Source of the DNA: Halosimplex rubrum
GTDB taxonomy: Archaea > Halobacteriota > Halobacteria > Halobacteriales > Haloarculaceae
Direction: 5' to 3'
Length of the DNA stretch: 64,000 nt
Assembly (NCBI RefSeq): GCF_013415885.1
Contig: NZ_CP058910.1
Span: 1,674,001 to 1,738,000 of the forward strand
Shown here: positions 1 through 7,735 of the stretch, piece after piece
Layout of the letters: every line of letters starts with the position of its first letter
Numbering within the stretch: position 1 is the stretch's first letter
Position numbers and translations under genes: made by a program
Notes under the pieces: generated by a model
Database searches by the model: none
What the model was told of the DNA's origin: nothing
The model's input: only the letters and a program-made list of their open reading frames with translations

Positions 1-1040
1 GGGCGGGTCGACCCCTCGGCGCGGGGGATCGCGATCTCCGTCTGGAAGCCGCCCTCCGAATCGGTTTCGACCGTCGGGAGCACGTCCGGCTTGGGCTCGG
101 GAGTGATCGGGATCCCCTTGACGCGGTGGCCCTCGTGGCGGTACCAGATCAACTCGACCTCGGTCTCGGCGGGGAAGTTCCGGCCGGTGAGTACGGCGGT
201 CGTCCCGGCCTGGCCCGAGGGGGGCGAGATCTCCAGTTCGGCCTCGGTGTCGGCGTCGATCTCGGGGTAGTGGACGCTCATCGGCTGCTCGTCGAGCAGC
301 GGGTCGACCCAGGCGGTCCGGGGGTCGTCGTCGGGCTCGGTCACCTCGACGGTCCAGACCGACTGGCGGCCGCCCGCGACCGGGCCGTACGGCGACTGGG
401 TGTTGTTCTGGAGGTAGGGGACCCCCTTGTAGTTGCGCCACACCTGGATGACGTGTTCGCCGGGCGGGCCGACCGCGCGGATCTCGGCGGTCGCGGTCCC
501 GCGGTTCATCACGCCGGTCACGAACCCGACGTTGCCGTTGTCCCAGGAGATCTGGTAGTTGTTCGTGACGACGTTCGGGCCGATCCCGTAGCCGGTGATA
601 GTAAAGGCCTCGCCCAGCGGCGCCTCGGTGCGGTCGATCTCGAAGTGGGGCGTGACCGAGAACTCGTCGCGCGCGAGGACGTTCCCGTCGCCGTTCTGGA
701 CCTGGATCCGGTGGGCGCCGCCGTAGTCTCTCGGGATCGTCCAGTCCTCGTCGAAGGCGCCGTCGGCGTCGGTCCTGACGGTCGCGATGCGGTCGGTCCG
801 GGGCTGGTACTGCGGGCCGACGACCTCGTTGCCCTCCAGGACGCCCCACCGACCTTCCGTCGAGTTCCACAGCAGCTCGTACTCCTCGTCGGCCGGGAAG
901 TTACGGCCCTTCAAGGTGATCTCGTCGCCGACGTACCCCTCCTGGTCGCTCAGCACCAGCGTGCCGTCCGAGCCGCTGCCGCGACGGTGGCGCTGGAGCG
1001 TCTCCTTCAGGTCGCTGGACACTCCGGATTCGTCGTCCAT
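1..1040 (-). CDS. Acidic protein with TIG/IPT-like repeats (C-terminus beyond window)
   Basis: The gene starts at the ATG at 1040 and runs off the left edge, leaving about 346 residues visible. There is no signal peptide or membrane segment. Three similar strand-turn patterns recur, near residues 36-58 (GDEITLKGRNFPA), 142-166 (GEAFTITGYGIG) and 277-300 (GTTAVLTGRNFPA, then EVELIW). This G-T-LTGRNFPA pattern resembles IPT/TIG or other Ig-like beta-sandwich domains, which usually bind partners or sugars. Between them are W- and N-rich stretches such as QVWRNYKG. The lack of an export signal is odd for such domains, which are mostly extracellular. Phage or contractile-particle structural proteins also carry them, but nothing here supports that. 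Function unknown; the reading frame itself is clear. Confidence 0.75.
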   Translation of the reverse strand, partial: MDDESGVSSDLKETLQRHRRGSGSDGTLVLSDQEGYVGDEITLKGRNFPADEEYELLWNSTEGRWGVLEGNEVVGPQYQPRTDRIATVRTDADGAFDEDWTIPRDYGGAHRIQVQNGDGNVLARDEFSVTPHFEIDRTEAPLGEAFTITGYGIGPNVVTNNYQISWDNGNVGFVTGVMNRGTATAEIRAVGPPGEHVIQVWRNYKGVPYLQNNTQSPYGPVAGGRQSVWTVEVTEPDDDPRTAWVDPLLDEQPMSVHYPEIDADTEAELEISPPSGQAGTTAVLTGRNFPAETEVELIWYRHEGHRVKGIPITPEPKPDVLPTVETDSEGGFQTEIAIPRAEGSTR

Positions 1041-1196
1041 GTCTGTCCGTTCGCGGCTCCCTCGAATACGTCTGTGCCGGCTTCCACACTGGCGGTGGAC
1101 ACGGCAAGAGTTAAGGGGTGAATCGACCACGGCTCGCGGTCGGCGGTGTCGAAACGAGAAAGCGGTCGGCCGTCGGTGCCGGCCGACGGGCACGAG

Positions 1197-1727
1197 CTAT
1201 CCCAGGAACAGCCGGAGCTGCGGGTACTGTTCGACGACGTCGAGCTCCTCGATGCGGGCGTCCAGACCGAGGATCCGGCCGGCGCCGAACGCGCCGAGGC
1301 CGAACAGCAGGAAGACGTACACCATGTGGTAGTCGATGAGCAGGGCGTTGTCGAAGGGATAGGAGGCCAGCCAGTAGAACAGCATCATCGTGGCGCCCCA
1401 GAACGCGCTGAACCGGACAAAGAGTCCGAGGATCAGCGCGAGGCCGACGAGCGTCAGCCCGAGCTGGTTCAGCGGCGTCAGCAGCCAGGCCCAGTCGTTG
1501 CCCATCGCCGTCCACAGGCCGGTCAGCGGGTTGCCGTCGGGGATCCCGTACAGCAGGAACCCGCGGACGCTCCACTCGGGATCGACGACTTTCGTGATCC
1601 CGGCGTAAAAGAGCGTCCAGCCCATGATGAGCCGCAATGCGAACAGCGCGTACCCTATCCACGTCTCCGAGTAGGTGAACTCCACGTCCCAGCCGAACAC
1701 CTGTGATTCGAGTTCTCGGGTCGCCAT
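1197..1727 (-). CDS. DoxX-family membrane protein
   Basis: A 176-residue membrane protein with about four hydrophobic helices (roughly residues 25-45, 85-104, 108-126 and 134-152). The first carries the DoxX-type signature RLIMGWTLFYAGITKV, and the loop YGIPDGNPLTGLW follows. DoxX/DoxD proteins are linked to quinone-dependent redox steps (the DoxD subunit of thiosulfate:quinone oxidoreductase in Acidianus) or to oxidative-stress membrane complexes. No DoxA partner is nearby, so the substrate cannot be assigned. It is encoded alone, with no operon partner. Confidence 0.85.
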   Translation of the reverse strand: MATRELESQVFGWDVEFTYSETWIGYALFALRLIMGWTLFYAGITKVVDPEWSVRGFLLYGIPDGNPLTGLWTAMGNDWAWLLTPLNQLGLTLVGLALILGLFVRFSAFWGATMMLFYWLASYPFDNALLIDYHMVYVFLLFGLGAFGAGRILGLDARIEELDVVEQYPQLRLFLG

Positions 1728-2042
1728 ACACCGACGTTCCGCCAGCGAGCGGATAAGCCGTGCCGTGATTCCCAGCCGCTGGGACCGGACGCGCGCACTC
1801 GAGACGGCGATACCGGCGATATCGCCCCACAGAACGCGGATCCCGCCCGGTCCGCCGCGGTGGCGCGAGCGACCACGTCACCTCCCGTTCCCGGCCGGCG
1901 AGAAGCCCGTCCGGGCTTGAAGGTCGCCTCCGTGGTAGCTTCGCACACGGCCGGGGACCGACCGGTCGCGGTCCGGATGCCGTCGTCGCCCGCCGCGGGG
2001 CGACGGACCGGACGGCGACCGCTCCCCGACGGTGATTCACCC
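1728..2042. other. Intergenic stretch without recognised gene
   Basis: This stretch lies between the divergent DoxX gene and the next forward gene. Open frames here have composition typical of antisense readings of GC-rich DNA and no family resemblance. I see no tRNA, clear hairpin or repeat. Confidence 0.4.
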
Positions 2043-2345
2043 ATGTCGACGCACACTCCGCTGACGGTCGCGACGCTCGTCGTGACGACGGTCGCCGTCG
2101 TCTCCGGCGCGCTCGTCGCCTCGCTCGCGTACAGGGCGGCCAATCGAACCGCGTCGCGCGAGCTGTGGCTGCTGAGTTACGGACTCGCCGCGATCGCGCT
2201 CGGCCCGCTGGCCGGGGCACTGGGCGCGGTCGCGCTCGGACTCGACGCCGAATCGACCCTGTTCGTGCAGGGGCTGCTCGTCGCCCCGGGGTTCGCGCTG
2301 CTGGTCCGGTCGCTGTACCCCGCCGGTCGACCCGTTCGGGCGTGA
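2043..2345 (+). CDS. Small three-helix membrane protein
   Basis: A 100-residue protein starting at the ATG at 2043 (MSTHTPLTVATLVV). It has three hydrophobic segments, about residues 6-30, 43-66 and 73-93, joined by short Arg-rich loops (YRAANRTASRELW). This is the plan of small haloarchaeal membrane proteins often found next to transcription regulators (possibly the DUF7521 group, from memory). The longer upstream extension of the same frame is Arg/Pro-rich and looks non-coding, so the internal ATG is preferred. Function unknown. Confidence 0.65.
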   Translation: MSTHTPLTVATLVVTTVAVVSGALVASLAYRAANRTASRELWLLSYGLAAIALGPLAGALGAVALGLDAESTLFVQGLLVAPGFALLVRSLYPAGRPVRA

Positions 2346-2586
2346 CAGCGGCCGGACGGGGGTTCGGTCAGTCGTCGCCGTCCCGCCGACCGGACCCGTC
2401 AGTATCGCGAGCGGAGCGGCCGTCCGCTCGACGGGCTCGCGACTGGTGTCCGTACCTGTACGGGTACGCCCACAGGTGTACCGAATACATGGATCACTGA
2501 AAACCTCTCAATGCGGTAATAGTGGATACCTAGAGAAGCGTTATGTGGATATTCGATCTGAGGATTACTACGGTCGAACGCCAGGT

Positions 2587-3621
2587 ATGAACGACGATCC
2601 ATCGCGGATGAAACGGAAGGTACAGAAGCTGGGGTCGTCGACGTTCGGCGTCTCGATACCGGTCGAGTGGGCGCGCGCCCACGACATCGACAAGAGCGAC
2701 CAGGTGACCCTTCAGGAATCGAAAAACGGGGAGTCGCTGCTGTTGATCCCGGAGCGGTCATCGAACGACGAGGAGGAGACGCTGATCAACGCGGACCTGT
2801 TGGAGAACGAGGCGCTGGAGCGGGCGCTCATCAGTCAGTACGTGCTGGGTCGACAGATCGTCCGGATCGAGGGGTCCGAGCCGCTGAAACTCTCCCATCA
2901 CGACGGCGTCCTGGCGGCCGAACGGCGGTTGATGGGGCTGGGCGCGATCGAACAGCGCGACCAGGTGGTGACGGTCCGGTGTTCCGTCGCGCCCGACGAC
3001 TTCGATATCCCGACGCTGCTCGACCGGCTCCACCGGACGGAGGCGTCGATGCGCGACGACGCGGTGACGGCGCTGATCGACGGCGACACCTCGACCGCGC
3101 GCGTCGTCTCCAAGCGGTACCCGCAGGTCGAGAAGCTCTACTTCCTCTTCCTGCGGCTCCTGTTCACGACCTACCAGAACCCGCGGCTCAGCCAGGACGT
3201 CGGGCTGGAGGCGGATCTCCCGATCATCGGGTTCCGGTCGATCGCCGCGGACATCCTCTCGATGGCCGACGCGGCCTGTGAGATCGCGACGATCGCCCGG
3301 GAGCAGGAGGGGACGCCCGACGCGGCGACGACCGAGCGCATCGAAACGCTCCGGGAGACGATCGACGAGGCGGCCGATATCGCCATCAAAAGCGTCAACG
3401 ACCGCGATTACGAGGGGATCGAGCGGGCGAACGACGCCTTCGACCGGGTCGACGACGAGGTCGAGTCGATGAACGAGCACCTCGCGACGGCGCGACCCGA
3501 ACCGCTGTTGGCCCTCCAGCGGTCGGTGGTCCTGCTCGAACGGAGCGCCCGCGCCGCGGAGAACAGCATCTCCGTCGCGACGGACCTGACCTTCCGCGAC
3601 CCGTCGGTCGTCGACGGATAG
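2587..3621 (+). CDS. AbrB-PhoU phosphate uptake regulator
   Basis: A 344-residue cytoplasmic regulator. Residues about 8-50 form a SpoVT/AbrB DNA-binding domain (MKRKVQKLGSSTFGVSIP, then DQVTLQES). The rest is helical and PhoU-like, with two three-helix repeats around residues 130-215 and 225-330 (ERANDAFDRVDDEVESMN). In haloarchaea this fusion is commonly linked to phosphate transporters and phosphate sensing. No pst genes are nearby, so it is an orphan here. The start at 2587 places the AbrB motif directly at the N-terminus; the longer in-frame extension has no family match. A start 24 bases downstream (MKRKVQ) is also possible. Confidence 0.85.
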   Translation: MNDDPSRMKRKVQKLGSSTFGVSIPVEWARAHDIDKSDQVTLQESKNGESLLLIPERSSNDEEETLINADLLENEALERALISQYVLGRQIVRIEGSEPLKLSHHDGVLAAERRLMGLGAIEQRDQVVTVRCSVAPDDFDIPTLLDRLHRTEASMRDDAVTALIDGDTSTARVVSKRYPQVEKLYFLFLRLLFTTYQNPRLSQDVGLEADLPIIGFRSIAADILSMADAACEIATIAREQEGTPDAATTERIETLRETIDEAADIAIKSVNDRDYEGIERANDAFDRVDDEVESMNEHLATARPEPLLALQRSVVLLERSARAAENSISVATDLTFRDPSVVDG

Positions 3622-3998
3622 GTCGCCCTCCGCTCGGCCGGTAGGTCCCGTGAACGTCGCGCCGAGCGCCGGGACGAGAAAAAGCCCAGTCCGAACTGGG
3701 GTCGGTCGCTCGCGTGTCGCACGCGATGAGAGTCCGTCGAACGCCGGCGGCGCTCAGCCGAGCCCGGCCGCCGCCCGCACGGCCAGCGACGCGGCGGAGC
3801 CGGTCGAAGAACGACTGACTGGGGGTGAGTCGCCGAAGACGACGGCGAACGGGACACTTCTCAGGGCGACCGAGAACGCCCGTTATCGAGACGTGTACCG
3901 GATGGTCACGCACCGGGCGAGGGCCGGCTGACCGCTCCGTGTCCGAGCCGTGACGCCGCCGAGAGCACGGACGAAGCGCCAGCGACGTGGTGGACCGC
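3622..3998. other. Intergenic stretch, short hairpin only
   Basis: There is no credible gene between the 3' ends of the AbrB-PhoU gene and the convergent glycosyltransferase gene. A small inverted repeat (CCCAGT, CCGA, ACTGGG) at 3685-3700 could help termination of either gene. Confidence 0.4.
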
Positions 3999-5390
3999 TC
4001 AGACCCCCTTGGCGACGCTGTACCACTCGCCGTCCCAGGTGAACAGGTAGGCGACGGCGGCGCGGATGCCGACGAGGCTGTACAGCGGGAGGACCAGCGG
4101 CGTCGCGAGCCACGCGAGGCCGACGGAGTCGACCCGCCCCCGCCGAGCGTCGCTGACTCGCAGCGCCAGCGCGGCGCCGGCCAGCGTCGCGACGGGGAGC
4201 GCGAGCCAGGTCACCGCGCCGCTGACGACGAGGACGGCGGCCTTCGAGACCAGCGAGAGCATGAACACGTTGCCGAACACCGATCCGGCACACAGCAGCG
4301 GGGCGAGCAGCGTCCGGTAGTTGCGCGGGGAGCGACACCCGACCAGGAGGTCGTGGAGCGTCTGGGCGTAGCCGGTCATCCAGCGCTTGCGCTGGCCCCA
4401 CCAGTCGGCGACGCTGTGGGCGCCCTCGATGGTCGAGGCCTGCGAGAGCAGTTCGACCACGTCGAGGTCGGCCTCGTAGCAGTCGAAGGCGAAGGCGTAG
4501 TCCTCGGTGAGCATCGCGGGGTCGTAGCCGTCGACCGCTTCGAAGGCCGACCGGCGCATCACGACGGTGCGGCTGGCGGCCATCGTGAAGTCGGTCACCA
4601 GCGTGAGCAGGCGCTGGCTCAGGTCGCCCAGCACGACCGACTCGTAGTAGGCGATCGTCTCGACGAGCCCGTCGGGCTCGGGGACGGTCCGGCCCTGCAC
4701 CACGTCGCAGTCGTCCAGCCGGGCGACGGCCGTCGAGACGAACCGCGGGTCGACCCGCTCGTCGGCGTCGAAGACGGCGAGGTACGGCGAGTCGGTCGCC
4801 TCGGCGGCGTAGTTGACGGCGCCGGCCTTGCTGCCGGGGTAGCGGGTGTTGACCAGCACTTCGACGCGGGCCTCGCGGGCGGCGTACTCGCGGGCGCGTG
4901 CGATCGAGGCCTCGTCGTCGGGTTCGGCGACGACGACCACCCGCAGGTCCTCGTAGCGGCCGTCGAGCAGGCTCTCGACGCTGCGGTCGAGGACGGCGGC
5001 GTCGCGGTGGACGGGGACGACGGCGGTGACGGTCGGGCCGGTCGACGGGCGGCGGCCGGTCTCCTCGACGGCGCGCTGGCCGAACAGGGCGAGCGCCGAG
5101 CAGCCGAACATGCCGGAGACGGTGAAACAGGCCATCACCGCCTGGACGACGACGATACTGCCGAGGCCGATTCCGAGGACGGTCGGGACCGCGACGACGA
5201 CGGTCATGCCGCCCTGGAGGTAGCCGGCGACGACGACGGCGGCGACGAGGCCGACGTACGCGGTCGCGTCGACCGCCTCCCGGACGGAGTCCGGACGGAG
5301 CGCTCGAACCGCGGCGGCGCTGCGACGGAGCGTCCGACGGAGACGGCCAGGGCCGGGGCTAACGGAGGGGAGGGCGTTTCGGGGACGCAT
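3999..5390 (-). CDS. Membrane family-2 glycosyltransferase
   Basis: A processive-type GT2, 463 residues from the ATG at 5390. Two N-terminal helices (about residues 40-60 and 70-100) precede a cytosolic GT-A domain with VTAVVPVHRD, DADE (nucleotide-sugar and metal site), TEDYAF (acceptor/base region) and QRKRW, the Q-x-x-R-W motif of cellulose and hyaluronan synthase-like enzymes. Several C-terminal helices follow. It probably extends or exports a surface polysaccharide or glycolipid sugar. The start at 5390 is chosen because a TATA-like element (5419-5428) lies about 33 bases upstream; a longer frame to 5420 would start inside that box. It is encoded alone. Confidence 0.85.
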   Translation of the reverse strand: MRPRNALPSVSPGPGRLRRTLRRSAAAVRALRPDSVREAVDATAYVGLVAAVVVAGYLQGGMTVVVAVPTVLGIGLGSIVVVQAVMACFTVSGMFGCSALALFGQRAVEETGRRPSTGPTVTAVVPVHRDAAVLDRSVESLLDGRYEDLRVVVVAEPDDEASIARAREYAAREARVEVLVNTRYPGSKAGAVNYAAEATDSPYLAVFDADERVDPRFVSTAVARLDDCDVVQGRTVPEPDGLVETIAYYESVVLGDLSQRLLTLVTDFTMAASRTVVMRRSAFEAVDGYDPAMLTEDYAFAFDCYEADLDVVELLSQASTIEGAHSVADWWGQRKRWMTGYAQTLHDLLVGCRSPRNYRTLLAPLLCAGSVFGNVFMLSLVSKAAVLVVSGAVTWLALPVATLAGAALALRVSDARRGRVDSVGLAWLATPLVLPLYSLVGIRAAVAYLFTWDGEWYSVAKGV

Positions 5391-5418
5391 CGTATCTCGA
5401 CCGTCGCACGCTTCTCGC

Positions 5419-5428
5419 ATATAAATGT
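5419..5428 (-). promoter_or_regulatory. TATA-like box for the GT2 gene
   Basis: The AT-rich string CATATAAATG lies in GC-rich surroundings about 30 bases upstream of the ATG at 5390. This matches archaeal leaderless promoter spacing and decides the start of that gene. Confidence 0.55.
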
Positions 5429-5539
5429 ATGTACGACTTCACGATCGGCAACTCGGCGAAACCGGCGGAGGGGGCGAGGGAGTCGTCTCGGCCGCGGGCG
5501 GACGCCAGGCGGCGGATCCGGCGGCGGTGGCGCGGCCGT

Positions 5540-5983
5540 TCAGTCGAGGTTCGCGAAGGCCTCGTCGACGAGTTCGCCGGTCTCGGCGACGATCCCGTCC
5601 ATCGCTTCCTCGTCGGAGACCATCCCGAGGAGTCGCGCGATGCGCATGATCGAGACGTGGTAGACGCGCTGGACGCCGGGCTCTTGCTCCCAGACGACGA
5701 CGTTACAGGGCATCAGCGCGCCGAGCCTGTTGTCGGTCGCGTCGAGCGCTCTGTCGGCGATCGCCGGGTTGCAGGCCCCCAGCACGTAGTAGGGGTCCCT
5801 GTCGGCGTCGACCTTCTCGTTGAGCATCTCCGACGGCGAGAACTCCACGGGGATCCCCATGCCGACATCGGTGAACGCCTCGCGGACGCGTTCGACGGCT
5901 TCCTCGTGGTCCATCTGCAGCGTGGTCTGGGCCTCGCCGAAGTCGTCGGGGTCGATCTCGGTCGGGTCGATCGGGAGCGTCAT
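5540..5983 (-). CDS. DUF302-domain protein
   Basis: A 147-residue soluble protein with a DUF302 core: an amphipathic helix with HEEAVERVREAFTDVGMGI, then YYVLGACNPAIADRALDA, then LGALMPCNVVVWEQ. The conserved CNP and PCN motifs are present. DUF302 proteins often bind metal or heme-like groups or occur beside redox and sulfur genes, but the biochemical role is not settled. A TATA-like box (AAATATATTT, 6011-6020) sits about 28 bases upstream, indicating a leaderless transcript. It is divergent from the HTH regulator at 6174, which may control it. Confidence 0.9.
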   Translation of the reverse strand: MTLPIDPTEIDPDDFGEAQTTLQMDHEEAVERVREAFTDVGMGIPVEFSPSEMLNEKVDADRDPYYVLGACNPAIADRALDATDNRLGALMPCNVVVWEQEPGVQRVYHVSIMRIARLLGMVSDEEAMDGIVAETGELVDEAFANLD

Positions 5984-6010
5984 TGTTGTAGAGCATTGGG
6001 CGTTCAGAAC

Positions 6011-6020
6011 AAATATATTT
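6011..6020 (-). promoter_or_regulatory. TATA-like box for the DUF302 gene
   Basis: AAATATATTT is palindromic and lies about 28 bases upstream of the start at 5983. With the box at 6138-6146 for the divergent regulator, it defines a two-way promoter region. Confidence 0.55.
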
Positions 6021-6137
6021 CGGCGGGGGCACTCCTCTCACTTCGCGTATCTATCCGGATCGAAGTCCCCCTCCGCGTCGATCCCAACCGCACACACCTC
6101 CGATTCACGTCTACAATTGCACGATCTGTACACAAAT

Positions 6138-6146
6138 CTTATACCC
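6138..6146 (+). promoter_or_regulatory. TATA-like box for the HTH regulator
   Basis: CTTATACC lies roughly 30 bases upstream of the ATG at 6174, consistent with a leaderless transcript. Confidence 0.5.
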
Positions 6147-6173
6147 GTCGATTCCGTAGCGTTCGGCACACAG

Positions 6174-6578
6174 ATGCCGGATTCGATGTCCGAACAACTA
6201 CAGCGGGACATGGAGTGTGGGGGGCTTCTGGAGTGTTTCCACGGGCTCAAACAGCTCGACAGGGACGTCTTCCAGGCGTTGGTCGACACCGACGAGCCGC
6301 TGACGGTCGACGAGGTCGCGGCGGCCGTCGACCGCGAGCGCTCGACCGCCTACCGCGCCGTCCAGCGGCTGCTCCAGACCGGTTTCATCCGGAAGGAACA
6401 GGTCAACTACGACCAGGGCGGCTACTACCACGTCTACGAGCCCGCCGACCCGGCGACCATCGCCGACGACATGCAGCGCATGCTCAACGACTGGTACGCC
6501 AAGATGGGCCAGCTCATCCGCGAGTTCGAGACGAAGTACGAGGACACCGAGACGCCCGCCGGCTCGGTCGAGGGCTGA
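6174..6578 (+). CDS. TrmB/MarR-like HTH transcription regulator
   Basis: A 134-residue protein with a winged helix-turn-helix in residues about 20-80 (DVFQALVDTDEPLTVDEVAA, then DRERSTAYRAVQRLLQTGFI). A C-terminal amphipathic helix (LNDWYAKMGQLIREFETKY) probably dimerises it. The motif is typical of haloarchaeal TrmB-like regulators that sense no obvious ligand. It is divergent from the DUF302 gene, so local control is likely. The ATG at 6174 fits a TATA box about 30 bases upstream; the longer open frame upstream crosses that promoter and is not used. Confidence 0.85.
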   Translation: MPDSMSEQLQRDMECGGLLECFHGLKQLDRDVFQALVDTDEPLTVDEVAAAVDRERSTAYRAVQRLLQTGFIRKEQVNYDQGGYYHVYEPADPATIADDMQRMLNDWYAKMGQLIREFETKYEDTETPAGSVEG

Positions 6579-6614
6579 CCGGCCCGGAGCGCGCTGGCGT
6601 GACTCGCGGGACCG

Positions 6615-7090
6615 TCACGCCAGGTCGCCGTCGACAGCCTTCGCCGCGGTGAGTACGGGGTCCCAGACCGGGCCGAACGGCGGCGAGTAGCCGAAGTCGA
6701 GGTCGGCCAGTTCCGCCACGGTGAGTTCCGTGTGGAGCGCGGTCGCGGCGGCGTTGATCCGGTGGGCACACCCCTCCTCGCCGACGAGGCCGGCGCCGAG
6801 CAGCCGGCCGTCGTCGGCGTCGGCGCCCATCTCGGCGACGATGCGCGACCCGCCGGGGTAGTAGTGGGCACGGGAGATGGTCGTGATCGTCTCCTCGACG
6901 GGATCGAAGTCGGCTGCTCGGGCCGTCTCGCCGCGCTCGATCCCGGCGTCGGCGGCCAGCTCGGCGTTCGGTTCGACGCCCTCGTCGACGAGCACGGCGT
7001 CGACCGGGATGCGCCCGTCGCCGGTCTCGATCGCGGTCACGGCGTCGTCGCCGACGAACCGCTCGACGCGACCGTCGCGGCGTCGGGACG
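6615..7090 (-). pseudogene. Decayed CoA-disulfide reductase/NADH oxidase-type flavoprotein
   Basis: Recognisable are a piece of the NADH domain (DAVLVDEGVEPNAELAADAG) and the C-terminal dimerisation domain (ISRAHYYPGGSRIV, GRLLGAGLVGEEG, YSPPFGPVWDPVL). The N-terminal FAD-binding domain and active-site Cys are missing, and upstream codons are not flavoprotein-like. About 90-100 residues that normally separate the two visible parts, including the second FAD-contact GD motif, are also absent, with the join near GETARA/ADFDPV. No intact protein could bind FAD, so this is a relic with both a truncation and an internal deletion. The frame remains open to 7208. Confidence 0.75.
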
Positions 7091-7206
7091 CGCCGTCGGT
7101 GACGGGCGGGCGGGCCGGCGGCCAACCGGGAGTAAGCCCGGCCCACTCGACCCCGGCGGGCGATACGCTCCGTGTAACAATGCGACCGCGGCGTCCCCCG
7201 TGCAAC

Positions 7207-7668
7207 ATGATAGACGGCGTCGCGGTGCGGGACCTTCAGGTGAACGCCGACGAGCGCGGCCATCTGGTCGAGTGCTTCCGCGAGGACTGGCCGGAGTTCG
7301 ACCCGGAGCCGTCGATGAGTTACCACTCGACGAGCTACCCGGGGGTCGTCAGGGCGTGGCACCGCCACGTCCGGGGACAGGTCGACCACTTCGTCTGCCC
7401 CAGCGGCCGGATCAAGGTCGGCGTCTACGACGACCGCGAGGGGTCGCCGACGCGGGGCGACCTCGACACGTTCGTCGTCGGCGAACACGACCAGCGGCTC
7501 GTCCGGATCCCGGGCGAGTGCTGGCACGGGTTCAAGGTCGTCGGCGACGAGCGCGCGCTGCTTCTCAACATGCCCACGAACCTCTACGACTACGACGACC
7601 CCGACGAGCAGCGCCTCCCCCCCGACACCGACGAGATCCCCCTCGACTGGGACGAGACGCCCCACTGA
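7207..7668 (+). CDS. rmlC: dTDP-4-dehydrorhamnose 3,5-epimerase (RmlC-type cupin)
   Basis: A 153-residue cupin starting at the ATG at 7207. It carries DERGHLVECFRED near residue 15, the catalytic-histidine region VVRAWHRH (residues 48-54) and the strand VRIPGECWHGFKVVG (99-113), with NMPTNLYDYDDPDEQRLP at the C-terminal side as in RmlC enzymes. It would convert dTDP-4-keto-6-deoxyglucose to dTDP-4-keto-rhamnose. Followed by rmlA after 67 bases, and with rmlD and rmlB within 3 kb, it completes the dTDP-L-rhamnose pathway. The variant HxH motif leaves open a related sugar 3,4-ketoisomerase or epimerase. Confidence 0.85.
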   Translation: MIDGVAVRDLQVNADERGHLVECFREDWPEFDPEPSMSYHSTSYPGVVRAWHRHVRGQVDHFVCPSGRIKVGVYDDREGSPTRGDLDTFVVGEHDQRLVRIPGECWHGFKVVGDERALLLNMPTNLYDYDDPDEQRLPPDTDEIPLDWDETPH

Positions 7669-7706
7669 CCATGTCCGGACGCGCCCCACTGACTATGTCC
7701 GGACGC
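7661..7706 (+). repeat. 24-bp tandem duplication at the end of rmlC
   Basis: The segment CCCACTGAC, C or T, ATGTCCGGACGC occurs twice with a 24-base period. The first copy contains the rmlC stop codon; the second lies in the rmlC-rmlA gap. It looks like a slippage duplication with one substitution. Confidence 0.7.
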
Positions 7707-7735
7707 TCACCCCTCGCGGTCGGGAGGGCCCGCGC

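Noticed and set aside
126-1121. Forward frame over the TIG-repeat gene
   Set aside because: It is Val/Asp/Arg-rich antisense reading; the reverse frame has a consistent repeat architecture and a proper start.
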